This document shows positions 24,279 to 33,020 of a stretch of DNA of 64,000 nucleotides, one piece after another. The number at the start of each line of letters is the position of its first letter. Positions within the stretch are counted from its first letter, which is position 1. Source of the DNA: Verrucosispora sioxanthis. Lineage in GTDB: Bacteria; Actinomycetota; Actinomycetes; Mycobacteriales; Micromonosporaceae. The translations under genes were made by a program, and so were the position numbers. The stretch is taken from positions 558,001-622,000 of the forward strand of contig NZ_SAIY01000002.1 of the NCBI RefSeq assembly GCF_010560025.1, written 5' to 3'. The notes below the pieces were generated by a model. The model did not search any database, was not told where the DNA came from, and saw only the letters and a list, made by a program, of their open reading frames with translations.

Positions 24279-24985
24279 TCACCAGCCGACCCGGGTCGTC
24301 CGGCCGCCCGGCGGACCACCGCCGCTGTCCGGTCGGAACCGCGCGCCCCCCGGTCGCCACGGAGACTCGGCCAGGCTCGGTGACCACTGTCGCAACAGCG
24401 TCTCGACACCGTCGTACGCCACGCAGAGCACCGCCAGCACCCGGGCACCGATCTCGGCGGCGGCGACCGCACCCGCCCGGACCTTCCGGTCTGCGCCGTC
24501 GCCCGGCCGTCCGACGTGGCGGCGACGACGGCAACCGCCTCGGCCGAGCCGATCGCCTCGGCCAGTGCCCGAGCGGCGGCGAGCCGGCTGCCCTCCACCC
24601 AGTCGGCGAGCGCGTCGGCATAGCCGGCGGTGGCTTCCAGCCGCCCGACCAGGCTCTCGGGCCCCTCGTCCAGGTGTCGCAGCAGCGTCGCCCGCGACTG
24701 GCCGTACGCCGTGGCGGCCGAACCGGACCAGAGCACCGCATCGGTCAGCGCGGCGCAGGCGTGGTCGTAACCGTGCACGTGCCGACGCACGGCGTGCCCG
24801 GCGGTGGCCAGCGGCCCCGGCCGCAGGTCGAGGAAGCCGCGCAGCGCGTCACCGGGCAGCACCTGCATGCGGCGCAACAACGGCCACACCCGGTGCCCCT
24901 CGGGAGCGCCGGTCGCGAGCAGCGTGTCGACCCGCTCCAGCAGATCGAGGCCAGGCTCGGCGAGCCGGTCGAGGAAATCCATCAC
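24279..24985 (-). CDS. WXG-like helical protein of a YbaB/WXG operon, frameshifted in this sequence
   Basis: The N-terminal 160 residues are helical, with a WxG-like turn (VLWSGSAATAYGQS) recalling type VII secretion substrates. At about 24488 the frame breaks. A single missing C (ACC-CGG read as ACCGG) would continue as QTRKVRAGAVAAAEIGARVL and end at a stop at 24279-24281, about 235 residues. In the frame as given, the tail becomes arginine/serine-rich with poor codon bias. Its ATG overlaps the stop of the upstream gene (ATGA). Function unknown. The 290 bases downstream hold nothing I can identify. Confidence 0.7.
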
Positions 24986-25287
24986 GCCTCACCGGCGAGC
25001 CGACGGGAGATGGCGGAGTCGGTGTCGGAGTAGCGGTCGGCGGCCTCGCGCAGTGCGGCGGCCACGGTTGCCAGCTGGATGGCGGCGTTGTGCGCCTCCC
25101 GGGCCCGATCGCCGGTGGCGGCCACCCACTGCCGATGCAACGCCCGCCCGACCTCGCCCGGCCGACCGGGCGCGTCGGCACCGAACGCCACCTGTGCCGG
25201 GTCCCCGGCGGTGACCGACCGGGAGAGCGCGGTAAGCGTGGCGCTCGCCTCGTCGAGGCGGCCGGCCAGGGTGCGAAGGCTGTCCAT
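24982..25287 (-). CDS. ESX-1 EspC-like/WXG100-type small protein
   Basis: 101 residues in two long amphipathic helices (LRTLAGRLDEASATLTALSRSV and HNAAIQLATVAAALREAADRYSDTD), with a W-A-A turn (QWVAATGD) in between. The C-terminal Y-x3-D/E (YSDTD) matches the general type VII secretion signal YxxxD/E, with the first D four residues after Y. It overlaps the neighbouring genes at both ends. No ESX secretion core is in the window. Confidence 0.72.
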   Translation of the reverse strand: MDSLRTLAGRLDEASATLTALSRSVTAGDPAQVAFGADAPGRPGEVGRALHRQWVAATGDRAREAHNAAIQLATVAAALREAADRYSDTDSAISRRLAGEA

Positions 25288-25288
25288 C

Positions 25289-25618
25289 TCAGGCCCCCGT
25301 CAGCGGTCGGTACGCGGTGAAGGTCTCGTTGTGCAGCTTTTCCCTCGCCCATTCCGCGGCGTCGGCGGCGGCGGTGACGGCGGCTCGTACCGAGTCGGCC
25401 ACGTCGCGCGGTGCCCGGGTGTGCAGGGGGCCGAGGAACCGTACGTCGGTGATCCGGCCGCCGGCGGTGACCACCACCTCGACCAGGCCGTCCGGTGAGC
25501 GGACGGTGACCTCGACCGTCGCCACGGCCTGGTCGAACTCGGCCTGGAGAGACTCGATGCGGCGGTAGCGCCGGACCGCCTCCTCAATCCACGCCTCGTC
25601 GATCTCACCCCGCGGCAT
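25289..25618 (-). CDS. YbaB/EbfC-family nucleoid-associated-like protein
   Basis: 109 residues. Helix-strand layout IESLQAEFDQAVATVEVTVRSPDGLVEVVVTAGGRITDVRF followed by a long C-terminal helix is the YbaB dimer fold. Family members bind DNA. Versions linked to WXG100 genes in actinobacteria are common and their role is unknown. ATG 25618 has GGGAGGAG 9 bases upstream. First gene of a tightly packed three-gene operon. Confidence 0.82.
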   Translation of the reverse strand: MPRGEIDEAWIEEAVRRYRRIESLQAEFDQAVATVEVTVRSPDGLVEVVVTAGGRITDVRFLGPLHTRAPRDVADSVRAAVTAAADAAEWAREKLHNETFTAYRPLTGA

Positions 25619-25806
25619 CGCCGGACTCCTCCCGGTTTCATCACTGTGCGTGCCGCTACCGTCACCACGGCACACCGGACCGTACCGCACGCGAATTGCG
25701 CCTGTCGATGGCTGTGGGCAACGGTCCGGCTACAGGGCAGCCGGGGGCGCGACAACCAGGCCCGGAGCCGGCCGTTCGTCGAGGTGTCGCGCCGGAACGA
25801 CGGCGG

Positions 25807-27020
25807 TCAGCCCTTCCAGAGGGCGAGCATCATCGCCTCGACGGCGATCCGGGGCTTGACGTTGGCCTCGATCGCGGCGCGACAGGTGAGCACCGCCTCC
25901 AGCCGCCGCAGCGCCCCCTCCGCCTGCCAGCTACGGGCACCGGCCTCGGCCAGTTCGGCGGTGTCGGAGTGGACCGGCGAGACCGGTGCCCCCAGTGCCA
26001 TGGTCAACGCGTCCCGGTAGAAGGCGGCGAGGTCCACCAGGGCCCGGTCCAGCGCGTCCCGCTGGGCCCGGGTCGCCCGTGACTTCTGGCGTCGTTCCAG
26101 GTCCTTCAGTTGACCGGCGGCTCCCCGGGCGGCGCCGGCCGCACCCCGGCCGGTACCGCCGGCACCGAGTGCCGTCTCCAGCGCCGCGCGCTCCGTGGCG
26201 TCGATCTCCGCGACCGACGCCTCGGCCTCCGCCTCGGCGGCCTCGATCAGCGCGGACGCGGCGTCGAAGGCGGCGCCCACCCCGGTGAGCCGACGCGGCA
26301 CCGCGAGCACCGCCTCCCGCCGGGCCCGTGCCTGCGGATCACGGGCCAGTCGCCGAGCCCGCCCCACATGGCCCTGCGTGGCGGCGGCCGTCCAGCGGGC
26401 CACGTCGGGAGCGATCCCGTCCCGGCGGACCAGCACCTCGGCCACCGCCTCGGCCGCCGGCTGCCGCAGCGGCACCACCCGGCACCGCGACCGGATGGTC
26501 ACCGAGATGTCGTCCGGGTGGGTGGACGGCGCGCAGAGCAGGAACACCGTACGCGGCGGGGGTTCCTCCACCGCCTTCAGCAGTGCGTTGCCGGCCGCCT
26601 CGGTCAACCGGTCGGCGTCTTCGATGATGACGACCTGCCAGCGCCCACCGGACGGGGTGCTGGCCGCCCGGAGCACCAGCGCCCGCATCTCGTTCACCCC
26701 GATGGAGAGCCCCTCGGGCACCACCAGACGGACGTCGGCGTGGGTGCCGGCGAGGGTGGTGTGGCAGCCGGGGCACTCGCCACAGCCGGTGCCGTGCACG
26801 CACTGCAGCGCGGCGGCGAAGGCCCGCGCCGCGACCGACCGGCCCGAGCCGGGTGGGCCGGTGAAGATCCAGGCGTGGGTCATCCCCCGCCCGGATCAGC
26901 GCCGACGGCCGCCTCGGGTTCGCCGGTGGCGCGCAGCACGGCGGCGGCAGCCGCGGCGGCCCGCCGCAGCGTCTGCACCGCCTCGTCCTGCCCCACCAGG
27001 TCGGCGAAGGCCTCCGGCAT
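25807..27020 (-). CDS. holB: DNA polymerase III delta' subunit, single-base frameshift near the N-terminus
   Basis: Clamp-loader ATPase-like subunit. The intact part from 26883 has the degenerate P-loop GPPGSGRSVAARAF, the zinc module CGECPGC, the NALLKAVEEPP sensor region and SRC motif (TIRSRCRVVPL). The usual first 45 residues (MPEAFADLVGQDEAVQTLRR) are encoded just upstream in the adjacent frame. They start at an ATG that overlaps the tmk stop (TGATG) and end in a run of five C at 26884-26888. Restoring one base joins the two, giving about 404 residues. So the gene is probably intact in the organism. Confidence 0.9.
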
Positions 27021-29359
27021 CAGGTCCGCTCCGTCGTCACCAGCTCCGATGGGGATAACTCGGGCTGCACCGAGGTGTCCGGACCGTGCGCCGGGCCCGG
27101 GTGCTCGATCCCGTCGGCGTTGCCGAGCAGCTCCTCCACCCGGCGGGCGACCCGCTCGGCGATGTCCTCGGCCGAGCGGGCGCCGTCGAGCACCAGGTAA
27201 CGCTTCGGGTCGGCGGCGGCGAGATCGAGGAAGGCGTAGCGGACCCGATCGTGGAAGGCGATCGACTCGGCCTCCAGGCGGTCGGCGCTCTCCGCACGCG
27301 CGGCGACCCGGGACAGCCCGGTGCGCGGATCGACGTCGAGCAGCACCACCAGATCGGGCTTGAGCCCACCGGTGGCCCAGGAGGAGAGCCAGGACACCTC
27401 GTCGACCGGCAACGTCCGGCCGGCTCCCTGGTAGGCCAGGGACGAGTCGACGTACCGGTCGCTGATCACCACCGCGCCCCGGGTCAGCGCGGGCCGGACC
27501 ACGGTGGCCACATGATGCGCCCGGTCGGCGGCGTAGAGCAACGCCTCGGCACGCGGTGAGGGTGCCTCGTCGGGTGTGGTGTCCAGCACCAGCGATCTGA
27601 TCCGGGTACCGACGCCGGTGGCGCCCGGCTCCCGGGTGACCACCACGTCCCGTCCCTGGCCACGGAGCAACTCGGCCAGCTTGCCGAGCTGGGTCGACTT
27701 GCCGGCGCCCTCGCCGCCCTCGAAGACCACGAAGAGTCCGGCCGAGACGAACGGCTCGGCCGGCATCAGCGGACGGCCGCGGATCGACCCCCACAGGTCG
27801 GCCAGGACCGGCACGCCCTTCTTGTCGTCCATCTGCCCGAAGGCACTGATCCCGGCGAAGATGCCGGCCGCACCGGCGGCGAGCAGCAGCAGGCGGGTGG
27901 AGGAGACGGAGATGCCGAGGTCGGCGATGGTCAGCGTGCGGGAGCCACCGACACCGGCCAGCAGGCTGCCGAGCGCGATCGCCAGGATCAGCACGAGCCG
28001 GGTACCGATCTGCACCACGGCGAAGACCCGGCCGCGTACCTCGTCGGCGACCTCACCGCCGAGCAGGGTGGTGCCGGAGAGGAAGGCCATCCCGGCGCCG
28101 GCCCCGACGAAGACCGCGCCGACGAGCGCCATGGACAGGTGGATGGCGAAGGCCAGGGTCATCACCGAGGCGCTGGCCAGCACGATGCTCATGCCGAACC
28201 AGCGACGCCGGGACATCTCCCGCACGATCATCGGCCCGAGCCCGATGCCGATCGCCAGGCCGATGAAGATCGCGCCGAACAGCAGGTAGAACGCGGCGTC
28301 ACCGGCACCGAGCGAGTCGGCGAAGAACCGGGCGGTGCCGATGACGATGCCGCCGCCGGCGAAGGCGCCGAGGATGCCGAGAACCAGCCCGCGCACCAGT
28401 GGGGTCTGCCCGATGAACCGCCAGCCCTCGGTGAACTGGCGCATCATGCTCTGCTCGGTGCGGTCCCGTTCGTCGGTCTGCCCCTGACTGATCTCCTTGA
28501 TACCGAAGGCCACCACGAGGGCGGTGGCGAGCCGGGAGAACGCGTTGAACCAGAGCGCGAGTTGGGCCGGCTGGGCCCAGCCCGGCATCTCGCCGCCGGT
28601 GGCGCCCCGGATGATGCCGTCGAGCGCGGAGAGCACGATCGCGGCGAAGACCGGGGTCAGGCCGTACGTGGTGATCAGGGTGAGCTGGTTGGCCGTCTCC
28701 AGCCGGGCCCGGGGGATGAGGTTCGGTACCGCGGCTTCCTTGGCCGGGATCCAGAGCAGGGTGACCGTCTCGATCAGGAAGGTGGCGATCGCCGCCCAAC
28801 TGACCACTCGCGCGCCGCTGGCACCGGTCAGCGCGTAGAGCGGGATGGAGGCGAAGAGCACGAACCGCAGCAGGTCGCAGATGACCATCGTCCAGCGCCT
28901 GTCGAACCGGTCGGCGAGCACTCCGGCGACCGGGCCGAGCAGCAGTGCGGGCAACAGCCGGATGGCGATCACGCCACCGAAGGCCGCGCCCTTGGCGGTG
29001 CTTCCCTCCACCTGGGCGGCGGCGAAGACACTGGTGGCGAGCAGGCCGAGCCAGTCACCGAAGGAGGCCGCGCCGAGCACGATCCAGAGCCGACGGAACG
29101 GTCGGATGCGCAGCACCGAGCGGATCGCTCCGTACCCGGTCAGGTCGGGTTGCCCGCCGGGGCCTCCCGACGGACCCTGCGTCCCCGCCTTGCCTGGCTG
29201 GTCGGTGGCACCGGACTGGCCGGCCGCGTCCCGTCCGGCGGTGCCGGCGGGCTGGTCGGCTGTGCCGGCGGGCTGGTCCGCCGGCGACACGCCGGACGAC
29301 TCGCCGTTCAACTCGCTTTCGATGGCCGTACCTCCACGTGCCGGCCCATCGCTGGGCAC
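27020..29359 (-). CDS. tmk: Fused MFS transporter-thymidylate kinase
   Basis: 779 residues. A disordered Gln/Gly/Pro-rich N-terminus (1-75), an MFS domain of 10-12 helices (about 80-520; GPVAGVLADRFDRR is the loop 2-3 motif), then a complete dTMP kinase (about 545-750): P-loop FEGGEGAGKSTQ, TREPGATGVGTRIR, DRYVDSSLAYQG, LLDVDPRTGLSR. The kinase makes dTDP from dTMP, an essential step. Such fusions are known in actinobacteria; what the transporter part moves is unknown. GTG 29359 is the best start, with a TAGAGT -10 further up. The 1-base stop/start overlap couples it to holB. Confidence 0.93.
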   Translation of the reverse strand: MPSDGPARGGTAIESELNGESSGVSPADQPAGTADQPAGTAGRDAAGQSGATDQPGKAGTQGPSGGPGGQPDLTGYGAIRSVLRIRPFRRLWIVLGAASFGDWLGLLATSVFAAAQVEGSTAKGAAFGGVIAIRLLPALLLGPVAGVLADRFDRRWTMVICDLLRFVLFASIPLYALTGASGARVVSWAAIATFLIETVTLLWIPAKEAAVPNLIPRARLETANQLTLITTYGLTPVFAAIVLSALDGIIRGATGGEMPGWAQPAQLALWFNAFSRLATALVVAFGIKEISQGQTDERDRTEQSMMRQFTEGWRFIGQTPLVRGLVLGILGAFAGGGIVIGTARFFADSLGAGDAAFYLLFGAIFIGLAIGIGLGPMIVREMSRRRWFGMSIVLASASVMTLAFAIHLSMALVGAVFVGAGAGMAFLSGTTLLGGEVADEVRGRVFAVVQIGTRLVLILAIALGSLLAGVGGSRTLTIADLGISVSSTRLLLLAAGAAGIFAGISAFGQMDDKKGVPVLADLWGSIRGRPLMPAEPFVSAGLFVVFEGGEGAGKSTQLGKLAELLRGQGRDVVVTREPGATGVGTRIRSLVLDTTPDEAPSPRAEALLYAADRAHHVATVVRPALTRGAVVISDRYVDSSLAYQGAGRTLPVDEVSWLSSWATGGLKPDLVVLLDVDPRTGLSRVAARAESADRLEAESIAFHDRVRYAFLDLAAADPKRYLVLDGARSAEDIAERVARRVEELLGNADGIEHPGPAHGPDTSVQPELSPSELVTTERT

Positions 29360-29495
29360 CCCCGGTGGAACACTCTAGACCCGGTAGGGACGTCCTCCCG
29401 TCCTGCACCGCCTGCTCGCCGAGCCTAGGCCGCCGTGGCCAGCCCGACCCAGGCAACCCGGACACGAGGGTATTTCGCATTAACCGTTTCACAGT

Positions 29496-29501
29496 TAGCG
29501 T
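29496..29501 (+). promoter_or_regulatory. -10 element TAGCGT, leaderless start
   Basis: TAGCGT lies 6 bases before GTG 29508. TTTCGC 17 bases further up could be the -35. Confidence 0.55.
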
Positions 29502-29507
29502 GCACAC

Positions 29508-30716
29508 GTGGCCACCGACAGCGAGAATCTGCGCAACCGGCTGGACCGGGCGACCGCGCACCTCGACCCGCCGTACGCGGTGGTCGACCTCGGCGCCTTC
29601 GACGCCAACGCCGCCGCCCTCGTCGGCCTGGCCGGCGACAAGCCGTTGCGGGTCGCCAGCAAGTCGGTACGCAGCCGCGAGTTGATCGCCCGCACGCTGG
29701 CCCGACCGGGCTGGCACTCGGTGATGGCGTTCACCCTGCCCGAGGCGATCTGGCTGGTCCGCAGCGGGATCAGCGCCGACGTGCTGGTGGCGTACCCCAC
29801 CGTCGACCGGGGAGCGCTCGCCGAACTCGGCGCCGATCCGGTGCTGGCCGCCGCGATCACCCTGATGGTCGACGACCCGGACCAGCTGGACTTCTGCGAC
29901 GCGGTGTCACCCTCCGGCCGCCGGGCCGAGCTACGGATCTGCCTGGACCTGGACGCCTCGTGGCGGCTGTTGAACGGGCGGTTGCACGTCGGTGTCCGCC
30001 GCTCACCGGTGCACAGCGCCCGGGCGGCCGGCCGGCTGGCCGCCACCGTCGCCCGTCGACCTGGTTTCCGGCTGGTCGGGCTGATGTCGTACGAGGCGCA
30101 GATCGCCGGCCTGGGCGACGCACCGCCCGGGCGGGCGGCGCTCGGCACCGCGATCCGGCTGGCCCAGCGCGGTTCGTACCGCGAGTTGCTGGTCCGCCGC
30201 AGTGCGGCGGTTGCCGCCGTACGCGAGCACGCCGACCTGGAGTTCGTCAACGGCGGTGGCACCGGCAGCGTGGCCGCGACCCGGGCTGATCCCGCGGTGA
30301 CCGAGATCACCGCGGGATCGGGCCTCTACGGGCCGACGCTGTTCGACGCCTACCGTGCCTGGCGGCCCACCCCGGCGGCCTTCTTCGCCTGCGGGGTGGT
30401 CCGGCGTCCGACGCCCGACCTGGCCACCGTGCTGGGCGGTGGCTGGATCGCCTCGGGGTCGGCCGACCGCAGCCGACTGCCCCGTCCGTGGTTGCCGGCC
30501 GGGCTCAGCCTGCTCGGTGCCGAAGGCGCCGGCGAGGTGCAGACCCCGCTGACCGGCGCACCCGCCGCCCACCTGCGCATCGGCGACCGGGTCTGGTTCC
30601 GGCACGCGAAGTCCGGGGAGCTGTGTGAACGGGTGAACGAGCTGCACCTGGTGGACGGCGACCAGGTGGTGGCCACCGTGCCGACCTATCGGGGCGAGGG
30701 TCGAGCCTTCCTCTGA
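29508..30716 (+). CDS. PLP-dependent amino acid deaminase/aldolase, alanine racemase-like fold
   Basis: 402 residues. N-terminal TIM barrel of the alanine racemase/D-threonine aldolase type: YAVVDLGAFDANAAALVG, with the PLP lysine in PLRVASKSVRSRELI and phosphate loop EFVNGGGTGS. The C-terminal beta domain (IGDRVWFRHAKSGELCERVNELHLV) has the HAKSGE/ER-NEL motif of D-threonine aldolase and D-serine dehydratase-like enzymes, whose metal ligands are His and Cys (here H-x8-C within the segment). It probably acts on a D-hydroxy amino acid. Substrate not certain. Confidence 0.85.
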   Translation: MATDSENLRNRLDRATAHLDPPYAVVDLGAFDANAAALVGLAGDKPLRVASKSVRSRELIARTLARPGWHSVMAFTLPEAIWLVRSGISADVLVAYPTVDRGALAELGADPVLAAAITLMVDDPDQLDFCDAVSPSGRRAELRICLDLDASWRLLNGRLHVGVRRSPVHSARAAGRLAATVARRPGFRLVGLMSYEAQIAGLGDAPPGRAALGTAIRLAQRGSYRELLVRRSAAVAAVREHADLEFVNGGGTGSVAATRADPAVTEITAGSGLYGPTLFDAYRAWRPTPAAFFACGVVRRPTPDLATVLGGGWIASGSADRSRLPRPWLPAGLSLLGAEGAGEVQTPLTGAPAAHLRIGDRVWFRHAKSGELCERVNELHLVDGDQVVATVPTYRGEGRAFL

Positions 30717-30759
30717 CCGGCGCGCCGGCTGGCCGCGTCGGCGGTGGGTGAGGTCGGCG

Positions 30760-31491
30760 TCAGGCGGGTTGGGCCGCTGGCTGGGCGGGTTCCGCCTCGG
30801 CGACGATCTGGTCGTCGGCCGGCTTCGCCGGTTGCACCACCGGCCGGCGGCCGGCGTCACCCCGGGCGTCGACCTGCCGGTGCAGGTATTCCCGGATCAG
30901 CGCCTTCGCCTCGGTGAGCACCCGGTCGTCCCCGTCCGGCTTTCGCCGGAACGCCAGCTTGATCAGGGCGTCGGCCGCCTCCACCGCGATCTCCAGATGG
31001 AAACGCAGGTCCGGCACGTCGGCCAGCCCGAACCGCTCGGTGAGCACCCGAGCCAGCTGGTCGGCGATCACCCCGTTGTTGTCCCGCTGCTCATCGAGCA
31101 GGTGCAGGTCGACCACGTCGCCGAAGTGCAGGGTACGGAACCCGGGAACGGTGCGGTGCATCGTGATGTATTCATCGATCCCCGCGTCGACCCCGTCCCA
31201 CCAGTGGGTCAGGTCGTCCGAGGCGAAGCGTTCATCGAGCCGCTGCAGGTAGGACTCCATCGTGCGCAGCGTCAGCGCCTGCACGATCGCCCGCTTGTCC
31301 GGAAAGAACTGGTAGACCGACCCGATCGCCACCTCGGCCCGCTCGGCGAGCAGGGTGGTGGTCAGTCCCTCGTACCCCACCTCGTCGACGAGTTCGGCGC
31401 AGGCGTCCAGCATCCGCTGGACCCGCGCGACACTACGACCCTGCACTGGTACTCGACGCAGCGGCCCGGTCGTGGCGGCTGAAGTGGACAC
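30760..31491 (-). CDS. TetR-family transcriptional regulator
   Basis: 243 residues. N-terminal helix-turn-helix (RMLDACAELVDEVGYEGLTTTLLAERAEVAIGSVYQFFPDKRAIVQAL) is canonical TetR; the C-terminal domain is helical with a TetR_C_17-like layout and an unusual Pro/Ala-rich tail. GTG 31491 has GAGGGGG about 10 bases upstream. It is divergent from the sugar-lactone oxidase across 146 lower-GC bases with two palindromes, so it probably represses that gene and itself. Confidence 0.92.
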   Translation of the reverse strand: MSTSAATTGPLRRVPVQGRSVARVQRMLDACAELVDEVGYEGLTTTLLAERAEVAIGSVYQFFPDKRAIVQALTLRTMESYLQRLDERFASDDLTHWWDGVDAGIDEYITMHRTVPGFRTLHFGDVVDLHLLDEQRDNNGVIADQLARVLTERFGLADVPDLRFHLEIAVEAADALIKLAFRRKPDGDDRVLTEAKALIREYLHRQVDARGDAGRRPVVQPAKPADDQIVAEAEPAQPAAQPA

Positions 31492-31527
31492 GCGCCACCC
31501 CCTCTCGACGGATGAACATATCTGCAC

Positions 31528-31543
31528 GTCACGAGTCCGTGAC
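31528..31543. promoter_or_regulatory. Short palindrome in the TetR/oxidase intergenic region
   Basis: GTCACG-N4-CGTGAC near the TetR promoter side. A possible second operator; based on symmetry only. Confidence 0.35.
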
Positions 31544-31598
31544 TACCGGTACAACGAGCGGACCTCGATTGCGGTGTTTACCAGGGACAACGTTCCTG

Positions 31599-31617
31599 AT
31601 ATGAATTCGGTTCATAT
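31599..31617. promoter_or_regulatory. TetR operator candidate
   Basis: ATATGAA-N5-TTCATAT, a perfect 7+7 inverted repeat that is strikingly AT-rich for this genome. It lies 20 bases before the oxidase start and just upstream of its AGGAG site, a position where binding would block transcription or initiation. Confidence 0.6.
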
Positions 31618-31637
31618 TCATCTTTAGGAGCGGGCCG

Positions 31638-32954
31638 ATGGTCGAGAGCACCGCCACCGAGACCGCCGCCTGGTCGAACTGGGCGGGTAACCAACGCGGC
31701 GCGGCCACCGTAGTACTGCGGCCGTCCTCGGTCGACGAGGTCGCCGAGCAGGTCCGACTTGCCGCCGAAGCCGGCGAGCGGATCCGCCCGGTCGGCAGCG
31801 GCCACTCCTTCACCCCGGTCGCGGTCAGCGACGGGCAACGGATGGACCTGACCCGACTTGCCATCGACGTACGCGTGGACGTCGATCGACGCCTCGTCAC
31901 CGTACCGGCCGCGACGACGCTGCGGGAGGTGAACGCCCTACTCGCCGCGCACCGACTGGCCCTGCCCAACCTCGGCGACATCGACGCGCAGACCGTCGCC
32001 GGGGCCATCTCCACCGGCACCCACGGCACCGGTGCGGCCCACGGCGGCCTGGCCACCTTCGTCGAGGCGCTGACCCTGGTCACCGGCGCCGGCGAGGTGC
32101 TGCGTTGCTCCGCCGAGGAACATCCGGAGGTTTTCGACGCCGCCCGCGTCTCGCTCGGCGCGCTCGGCGTACTCGTCGAGGTGACGCTGCGCTGTGTGGA
32201 CGCCTTCGTCCTACTGGCCCACGAACGTCCGGCGACACTGGACGCCGTGCTGGCGCGGGTGCCCGACCTGGTCGCCGCGCACGACCACCTGGAGTTCTTC
32301 TGGTTCCCGTACACCGACCGGGTGCACCTCAAGACGAACGACCGGGTACCGGTCGACGACCGTCCGCTGTCCCGCTGGCGCGGTTGGCTGGACGACGACT
32401 TCCTGGCCAACACCGTCTTCGCCGGAGTCTGCCGGCTCGGCCGGGCCCTGCCGGGCCTGGCACCGGGCATCAGCGCGCTCTCCGCACGCGCGCTCGGCGA
32501 GCGCCGCTACACCGGTCGCTCCGACGCGGTCTTCTGTAGTCCCCGCCGGGTCCGCTTCCTGGAGATGGAGTACGCCCTGCCGCGCGCGGCGCTGCCCGAG
32601 GCGCTGTCGGCGGTGCGTCGCATCATCGACGGGTTGCCGTTCAAGGTGCTCTTCCCGGTCGAGGTTCGCTTCAGCGCAGGGGACGACATCTGGTTGTCGC
32701 ACGCCTACGGCCGGGATTCGGTGTACCTCGCCCTGCACCAGTACGTCGGCATGCCGTACGAGCCGTACTTCCGGGCCTTCGAGGCGGTGGCCACCGGGCT
32801 CGGGGGCCGGCCGCACTGGGGCAAGCTGCACTGGCGCGACGCCGCCTCGCTCGCCACCGCCTACCCCCGCTGGCCCGACTTCCAACGCATCCGCGCCCAC
32901 CTCGACCCCCACCGCACCCTCACCACCCCTTACCTGACCACCCTCCTCGGCTGA
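31638..32954 (+). CDS. FAD-linked sugar-1,4-lactone oxidase (D-arabinono/L-gulono-lactone oxidase family)
   Basis: 438 residues. The N-terminal FAD-binding PCMH-type domain (VLRPSSVDEVAEQVRLAAEAGERIRPVGSGHSFTPVAVSDG, TVAGAISTGTHGTG) is followed by the ALO C-terminal domain with FPVEVRFSAGDDIWLS and the signature HWGKLHW. These oxidases turn aldonolactones into ascorbate-type products and H2O2; in actinobacteria the usual substrate is uncertain. AGGAG 8 bases upstream supports the ATG. Likely controlled by the divergent TetR protein. Confidence 0.92.
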   Translation: MVESTATETAAWSNWAGNQRGAATVVLRPSSVDEVAEQVRLAAEAGERIRPVGSGHSFTPVAVSDGQRMDLTRLAIDVRVDVDRRLVTVPAATTLREVNALLAAHRLALPNLGDIDAQTVAGAISTGTHGTGAAHGGLATFVEALTLVTGAGEVLRCSAEEHPEVFDAARVSLGALGVLVEVTLRCVDAFVLLAHERPATLDAVLARVPDLVAAHDHLEFFWFPYTDRVHLKTNDRVPVDDRPLSRWRGWLDDDFLANTVFAGVCRLGRALPGLAPGISALSARALGERRYTGRSDAVFCSPRRVRFLEMEYALPRAALPEALSAVRRIIDGLPFKVLFPVEVRFSAGDDIWLSHAYGRDSVYLALHQYVGMPYEPYFRAFEAVATGLGGRPHWGKLHWRDAASLATAYPRWPDFQRIRAHLDPHRTLTTPYLTTLLG

Positions 32955-32965
32955 ACCCACCCCGA

Positions 32966-33011
32966 ATCTTGGTGCGCGAGCGCCCCTCCGGGGGCGTTTT
33001 CGGACCAAGAT
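32966..33011. repeat. 46-bp palindromic element, left copy
   Basis: Ends ATCTTGGT/ACCAAGAT and an inner CGCCCC/GGGGCG hairpin. It lies between the oxidase and the DUF559 gene, 9 bases from the DUF559 stop. A copy of identical length and ends is at 34230-34275 on the other side of that gene. Confidence 0.7.
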
Positions 33012-33020
33012 CCGGCAGAG

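Noticed and set aside
26881..26890. Programmed frameshift in holB
   Set aside because: No slippery heptamer with downstream structure is evident, and the same one-base loss occurs in many unrelated genes here, so an error is the simpler explanation.
27020..29359. Misassembly joining an MFS gene to tmk
   Set aside because: The frame is continuous with good codon bias, and the same fusion is established in other actinobacteria.
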